DNA of 64,000 nucleotides from Phoronis australis (Eukaryota; Phoronida; Phoronidae): contig NMRA01000205.1 of the NCBI GenBank assembly GCA_002633005.1, forward strand, positions 215,498-279,497, given 5' to 3'. The notes beneath the pieces were generated by a model. That model did no database searches, was not told the DNA's origin, and saw nothing but the letters and a program-made list of their open reading frames with translations. Numbering within the stretch: the stretch's first letter is position 1; every line of letters begins with the position of its first letter. Positions 58,039 through 64,000 of the stretch are shown piece after piece. The translations under genes and the position numbers were made by a program.

Positions 58039-60695
58039 ATGTCTCGCCAAAATAAATCTTTACTTCAAAACACATTACATACGGATGACAAAACGAGTCC
58101 GTCCGATTTTCAAGACATGCTACACGTACCGAAAATACGCACACGGCTGTACTTTTTTGAAATTTTTCCGAAAATACGCCAGTGGACGTACTTGCTTTGG
58201 GGCGAGTCTATATTTTCAGAAATTCCTGGTTGTTGGCATTTGACGAGTACAATTGGTGACGTCGAACTATTCGTGACGTATTCACTTTACAAATTTTGTA
58301 AAATGAAGCCGGGAATGGCTCACAGTGTCATTCGAAACTTTATAAAAATTACAATATTATGGTTTATCCACTTTATCTTGCGAATTATGCTGAAAACGAC
58401 CAAGAAAGTTTACTCTGTCAGGAGGAAATTCCCGCGCACTATGTCTTTTGGCAACAAAGACGCCTCTGGAACCACGGCAGTGAATGATAAGTGGTAAGGA
58501 GACACATCTGACGCGTCCAAAACTGTTCACAAAGCAGAAGCTGACACTAAATTACTGCAATCTTATGTCAGGTGTGTAACAGATTTGTGTTGTCTTCTTG
58601 TGATAGCATCACGCCGCAAAAAGGCAAACAGTGTCCGCAAATCAACGGACCTTGGTGGGCATGTCACCGAGTATGAAGTCGAGTGCGAAGTTGGAAACTC
58701 GACAAGCATCTACAAAGAAGACAAAAAATGTGAAAGAAACACTTCGGAGGAAGTGTCCCGCGATTCCACAGAGAACGACGAGAAGGTAAAACAGAATGTC
58801 CATGAAAATACGGATCTAAAAAATAAACAGAACGATCCTACTGATGACCCTGGTGTTGAAGGGAGAGAAGTCATGCAATTGAACGGTAGAAACAAACCAG
58901 GCGATGTCTAAGATGTTCAACAGGAAGTCATTCAGCCGTCAAGTACCACTGGGTTTGCTGATGAGGCTTATAGTGAGGAAAAAGTCCTGAAATCCGAAAG
59001 CAAACCCGTTCAAAATGACCACTTAAAAGACGCCACATTGTCTGATTTTACTAAGACAACTGAATCTATAGTTTCGGAGGAAGTGTGCCCCATTTCTACA
59101 AAGAAAGATGGGTCGTGGAAGACTAATGATCATCAAAAGAGGCACTCCCAAATTCAACAAAAGTGCCAATTGGTAAGCCTGATGGTAGAGGGTGAGAAAT
59201 CATGAAATTGGATAACAGAAAGAAACCGATTGACTTTGACAATGTTCAAAAGGAAGTCATGCAACCGTCAGATATCGTTTGTTTCCCAGATGGTATGAAG
59301 AAAGTCTTGAAATCTAAAAGTAAAAGCGTTGAAGGTCACCACTTTGAAGACGCCACCAAGTCGACCGAGTCTAGAGTTTCTGAGGAAGTTTACCACATTT
59401 CCACAGACAAGGATGAATTGCTGTAGAAGAATGTCCATGGAAAGACTGAGCTGCCAGAGTTACTGGCAAGTCAAATCCCTATCATTGCACCCGAAGAAGA
59501 AAATTGCATCGAAATATGAAATATTGAGGAAATTCCTGCGGACGCCGAAAATTGTGATATCCATGGGTTGCCTTACGGTGCAACTTTTTCTCTATTGAAA
59601 TAGCTGCTTCAGAAACCATCCGCCATAGCTCTACATGTATGATTGATACTGGAGAGAAAGAAGCCGGTAAACTGGAAGGCATAAACAAGCCAGGCTACTT
59701 TGAAGATGTTCGAAGTCATACACTCGTCAAGTATTGTTCATTTCGCTGGCAATGATGACAGTAAGGAGAAAGTCCTGAAATTTGAAATTATATCCGTTAG
59801 AAGTCGCCACTTGGACGACATCACACTGATAGATTTCAGTGATTCGACTGAGCCTACAGTTTCATCTGTGATTGAGTAAACTTTTACACAGGACTCACGA
59901 CGATCCGTATCTGAGACTCTGTGCAGCAAATCAGGCAGCGTCGAAGTTAAAAGCCCAGAAGATGCAAATTTGCACAGCTTCGCTAAGTTGCCCCAAGATG
60001 CCATTTCTTCTCATACTGTAAATCTTTTAGAGTACACGTTGATAGATGAAACTACTGAGAAGAACAAAATAAAATTTCAGAGCAGTGGTCTGCCCAGCAA
60101 GCGTGAAGACATGCCACTGCACTGGACGATGTTAAACCTTCTATTGTCACCACCTAGCCTCACAGTCACATTTCGTTTGTGACGTTGCATTTTCCAACGA
60201 ATATTGATATTGAGTAATGATGAATGTAATACCACATATCTTCAAGCTAAGAACGAGCCAGGGGAGGTTGAGGATGCTCGCCAAGAGGACCGCAGATCGT
60301 CTCCTTTTGAAACGTTGCCTCAGTATGATTTTTGTTTTGCTGGTGGGGATTATTCAATGGACACTGAATACAACTGTAAAAGTAAAACAAGATTGCAAAT
60401 TAGCAACAAGACATACACAATTGATGGCATTTCTTCAGAAGACAAGACGTTTGTGGATGTGCCTCTCGATGCCGTTTCTTCTGATTCAGAGGACACCCAC
60501 AGAATTACCAGTGATTTTACGAATAAATCAAATATTGTAAAACGTGAAGGACTTTTCAAGCGTTTGAAATCACGATTCAGACGGAATCGTCATGTGGTCA
60601 AGGTCTGTGCGCAAAGTTTCGTCTCGCGATGGCGGTATTTGATGTGTTGCAGTGCTTTTGAAGACGAGAACACCTATGCCAGATTACGCAACTGA
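58039..60695 (+). pseudogene. Unknown gene with short intron and decayed internal repeats
   Basis: The first exon (58039-58493) reads from ATG for 151 codons plus two bases and includes a hydrophobic stretch (FIKITILWFIHFILRIML). A donor TG/GTAAGG and an acceptor TTATGTCAG/GTGTG define a 78-bp intron (58494-58571) that restores one frame. The second exon continues with a cysteine-rich hydrophobic start (CVTDLCCLLVIA), a basic patch (SRRKKANSVRK) and a long acidic, Lys/Glu/Ser-rich tail. It hits a stop at 58909-58911, but coding-like repeats run on to about 59880. A final open frame (60204-60695) ends in a basic segment (FKRLKSRFRRNRHVVK). It may be a membrane protein with a charged tail that has become a pseudogene. 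I do not recognise the family. Confidence 0.5.
58852..59880 (+). repeat. Three degenerate coding repeats
   Basis: Units start near 58852, 59182 and 59650. Each has the order EGxEV, LNxRNKPGDF-like, DVQxEVxQPS, EKVLKxESK, HLxDAT and TExxVSEEV. Stops (58909, 59202 region, 59424) and frame changes break them. The third unit is worst preserved. Confidence 0.7.
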
Positions 60696-60950
60696 CGGAC
60701 AGAAGTATAAGTTCAATCTTGAGCGCTTTTTTAACACTTTTAACGTTTTCTTATCATAAAATACGCTGTACATCGTTGTTCGGAACCATAAAGTCTCTGC
60801 TGTGCACACATATTGAATGTAAATTGCACGAGGAAAGGCAACATAAATGAAAGTGCAGCTGAAAAGTTTATTTTAAGTGTGCTTAAGCTGAAAGTACGCT
60901 GAGTACTCTCTAACGGATAAAGTTTCAGTGTAATGAGACACTTCTCTTTT

Positions 60951-61140
60951 CAGTGGCGGATCTACGGGGGGGTTCAGGGGGTTTAAACACCCCCCTTGGG
61001 CCAGGACCCAAAAATTAAAAAAAAACAAAAAAAACGTCTCCAGCAAAACAAAAACGGCACCGCCAGCGTGTACAAACCCCGAGTAAACCAACTTGGAAAA
61101 AATGAGGGGAGGAGGGTTCACTCTGAAAATATATTTTTGC
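60951..61140. mobile_element. CAGTGGCGGATC-type element, left part
   Basis: Begins CAGTGGCGGATCTACGGGGG followed by ttcagggggtttaaacacccc. The far end lacks the expected inverted terminus, so it is truncated or diverged; the right boundary is approximate. It contains A-rich runs (aaaaacaaaaaaaacg). Confidence 0.5.
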
Positions 61141-61141
61141 A

Positions 61142-63061
61142 TTGTTAATTGCTGTTATGAAAATCAACGCGTTTCGAGTCTTCGTGGCTCATCGGCAAAA
61201 CCCCGCAGATCAATTGTGCGCGCGCTTCCGACGACACTTCTGAAGTAGCCAAGCATCCACCGCTGAAAAAGCAGCCCTATTGCTGATTTCTTTAGGTAAC
61301 TAGTTTCTTTACTCTAAGATATGTTTTGATTTGATTAGGGGAAATACTGTGGTGCCGCAACCCTGATATTCAGGCGAATTGATGGGCAACGTTTTTACCT
61401 CATCTGTCATGCCATGTCATCCTATTACACCCCACACGTTTGACTGGTGTATTGTAAAGTTGTCTTGCGCAATATCATACAGTGTACGTGTACATGTAAT
61501 ACTTTTGAAAAAAAAAACTCGTTTTCCGAAGAATTGCTATTGTGGCGGGCGCCGTGGTCTGGTCGCGAGTCTGTTTGAAGATCATGGCACTCTAACAAGT
61601 TATGACTATACAAGGAATGACCAAGGGGGCACTCACATTAACAAAGTGACCGCATTCGCGAACAGTGTACAGTACCAGAAATTGCGGGGAGGCTGTATTT
61701 TCACAACAAAGTCTTGCGGGACTCGTGCGATGTTCAATGGGCCTTCTAAGGAGCTCTAATGCCGACCTCAACCGCCTACCGTCTTTCTACCTGCAATAAG
61801 CACCAGTGAGGTTTTCTATAGGCCCTACTGAGATGATTTCCGCAGAAAGGCCCACGCGACGAAACGCCCATGCCCATGGGCATTTATTTGATGTTAGTAC
61901 TTCGGGTTTCAAGCGTTCACACATTGGGACGTTTATTTCGAAAGTTGCAAGAGATGCAAATGGGTCCTGGGATACATCGTCAAGGTTTGAAGTAGTCCAT
62001 GATGAACGGAACAAATTTAGTTGAGCATGTTGTAAGTCTTTTGAATGGACTTGGTAACCTCAGGGGGCTTAGTGCCAACTGAGCTGCGAAACGAGATGCT
62101 GACATTGTAGAGGTGGACAAGGTCATTGACACAACAGTTGACGAAGTGCAAGCGTTGGGAACAAACGTCGAAGATGTCTGGGTAGAATGGTTCTAAGACA
62201 AGCAAACCATTGGATCCGATATACAGAATCCTCGGCAGTCTAGACAGCAGGAAGATAGGACCAACGTTCCTGGTGAAACACCCAGGTAATAAGTTATAAT
62301 TATTCACAGTTTGTAATAATGTCGGTTTTTTATGCTTGTGTACAATGAAAACGAAATAGAAATTATTTTTAGACATGCCAAATTTACCCAGTACACCAGA
62401 GGGTCTACGAGCGCACAGAAACTGATTCTGGTTTGTATTTCCACATGAGTCTATCTGCTTCATATCCAAAATCTTATTTCACGTAGTGCGTAGTTAAATC
62501 TGTACCCAATACTTATTTCTTCCAATGAGTACTACAGAACGGTGCGAAAACCTTTCCTTGATAACCTCTCGCAACAGTTGACCACCAGATGTGTAAACTA
62601 CACGTACGAGCAACCACTGGGGATTAAAACGTGTCTGGAGAGAAGTTTCAATTCAAAATTTTTTGCAAAGTACGCTTCAGGTCTCACGACGGACCAGGCC
62701 AGCTTGATTTGTGAAGATATCGAGTTTCAGTGTACTTCTGGTCCCTCGGCGAACTAGTCTTGTGATGTTCTTTACCAAAGTGTGCTTTGTAAAACTATTT
62801 ATCTCAACCAGTACTGTTTGGTCCCGCTACAGATCGACTGTTTTTATAAGGATAATAAGCACACAGGTGTACTTTTGGTCTCGTGACGGACCAGGCCAGA
62901 GTTTTTGTGTACTCTCAGTGTACATCTTGTAATATTCTGATATTACGAAATCAGAATATAAGATTGGTCCCTCTACGAACTACAACTGTATATCTTTTCA
63001 CCACGGTGTAGGCTTACAGAGTGTTTTGGTTTCGTGGAACTGTTTTCAGATGATTTGTTTC
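61142..63061. other. No gene recognised
   Basis: Small frames only. A single N occurs at 63062, at the start of the next repeat. Confidence 0.4.
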
Positions 63062-63140
63062 NCTCGGCGCCACGCGCCTCGGATTCGGCCTTTGCGGGAA
63101 TCCTAAACCCCCCCTTACTGAAAACGTAGATCCGCCACTG
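63062..63140. mobile_element. CAGTGGCGGATC-type element, right end
   Basis: Reads, inverted, CAGTGGCGGATCTACGTTTT then cagtaaggggggg, taggattcccgc and ggcgcgtggcgccgag. This is the same interior order as the MITE at 43412. Only about 80 bp is recognisable. Confidence 0.6.
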
Positions 63141-63637
63141 CTTTTGCCGCCTTTCTCAGTAGACTGACACCACAAGACAGGTTACACAGCCATCTAGACA
63201 CTGCATGTCCAGATGAAAACTGACCAGTAGGCAGATTGTTCGAGGTTTCGATTCTATGTAAGCCTGCCAAAATTGCCTCGTTGTTAGAGGCATGCATAAC
63301 GCTATCTCGTCGTTATATAGCGTATGTAGCCAGCACACTAACTCGGGGCAGCTGGAATATCCAATCGTGTCAAAATTCCGAAATTTCGATTAAAGCATAT
63401 TCATTAAAGACCCGGATTTAACTATTGTGTTTACTTATTGTCCACACAGCATTTGCCGAGAATAGTCTTTTCAAGTCGTCGATAATAGCGAGCCAAGTTT
63501 CATTCCCAAAGTCCCTAATACATAGGGGCTGGGGAGTTAAAGCCCCCACTTTTTTCAGTGCTACGCCTCACATGCTCAAGTAGCCAAAACATAACATTTT
63601 GTGCTCTTTCGAATCGTCGCAAGTGAAAGGTCATTTG

Positions 63638-64000
63638 ATGTATGAAATTTTGCAACGTATCCACTCCTACGTTGATAAAGAGCAAATGAAGTCTACAAAC
63701 ACGATCATGAAAAAACTAGAAAATTTATATAAAGGTGCTATAGTTACACCGCAAGAGCGGAAAACATATATGAACTTGTCTGATTATCAACTTACAGAAG
63801 ATGAACATAATTTTTTGTCATTGGGAATGAATGTACACCTTAAACCTCGATTTGATTTGTACAAAAAACGAGTCGAACTTGAAAAACTTTACCAAGATAT
63901 TGAAAACCTTGAGAGAGATGGCTTTGTCAATGTTAATAAAAATATTAAAGACCAGCTCAAGGCAGAAGGAACAAAGAACAGATCCAATTCAAGAAATTCC
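63638..64000 (+). CDS. Penelope-like element ORF, N-terminal part (runs off window)
   Basis: Open from an in-frame TAG at 63581-63583; the first ATG is at 63638. It reads 121 codons to the window edge without a stop. The segment MNLSDYQLTEDEHNFLSLGM followed by NVHLKPRF and a coiled, charged region (ELEKLYQDIENLERDG) matches the region before the reverse transcriptase in Penelope-like proteins. The catalytic domain would lie to the right of the window. Whether the coding starts at 63638 or upstream of a splice is not known. Confidence 0.65.
   Translation, partial: MYEILQRIHSYVDKEQMKSTNTIMKKLENLYKGAIVTPQERKTYMNLSDYQLTEDEHNFLSLGMNVHLKPRFDLYKKRVELEKLYQDIENLERDGFVNVNKNIKDQLKAEGTKNRSNSRNS

Overview
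This is animal nuclear DNA, AT-rich and gene-poor: coding exons with GT/AG introns, long introns, many TIR, LTR and Penelope-type elements, and tRNA-derived repeats. No operon, Shine-Dalgarno pattern, phage or CRISPR is present. The mix of an ankyrin/six-transmembrane TRP-like channel, a SAMD7/SAMD11-like SAM gene, Penelope-like elements, THAP-encoding TTAA elements and a cysteine-rich protein family common in marine invertebrates points to a non-vertebrate metazoan. A hemichordate or cephalochordate is my best guess, held weakly.

Layout. (1) 1.9-20.9 kb is a tandem segmental duplication. Unit A (1916-9871) and unit B (10414-20920) each carry a small TRP-like channel gene on the + strand and several kb of alignable non-coding DNA. 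Copy A of the gene has two one-base frame breaks. Copy B lacks its middle, where the assembly has a single N. Unit A carries a MITE that B lacks; B carries a 3.9-kb inverted-repeat element that A lacks. A Penelope-like 3' fragment sits exactly between the units. (2) 23.4-32.2 kb holds three 3'-terminal exons of a minus-strand gene ending in a SAM domain of SAMD7/SAMD11 type; its 7.3-kb intron hosts a THAP-encoding TTAA element. (3) 34-56 kb is mostly mobile DNA: a tRNA-type SINE split by a palindromic Penelope insertion, a second THAP element, a 2.2-kb long-TIR element, CAGTGGCGGATC-type MITEs, a 3-kb TIR element with a zinc-finger relic, and a degenerate minus-strand Ty3/gypsy LTR retrotransposon with a 5-bp target duplication. 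(4) 58.0-60.7 kb is a + strand gene of unknown function with one short intron and degenerate internal repeats broken by stops and frameshifts. (5) The window ends inside an open Penelope-like ORF.

Most other ORFs longer than 60 codons are chance frames. The best-supported host genes are the TRP-like pair and the SAM-domain gene. The most unusual structure is the 12981-16893 element, whose arms are oppositely oriented arrays of a ~160-bp repeat and whose centre keeps a decayed coding region. I ran no database search; family names rest on motif recognition.
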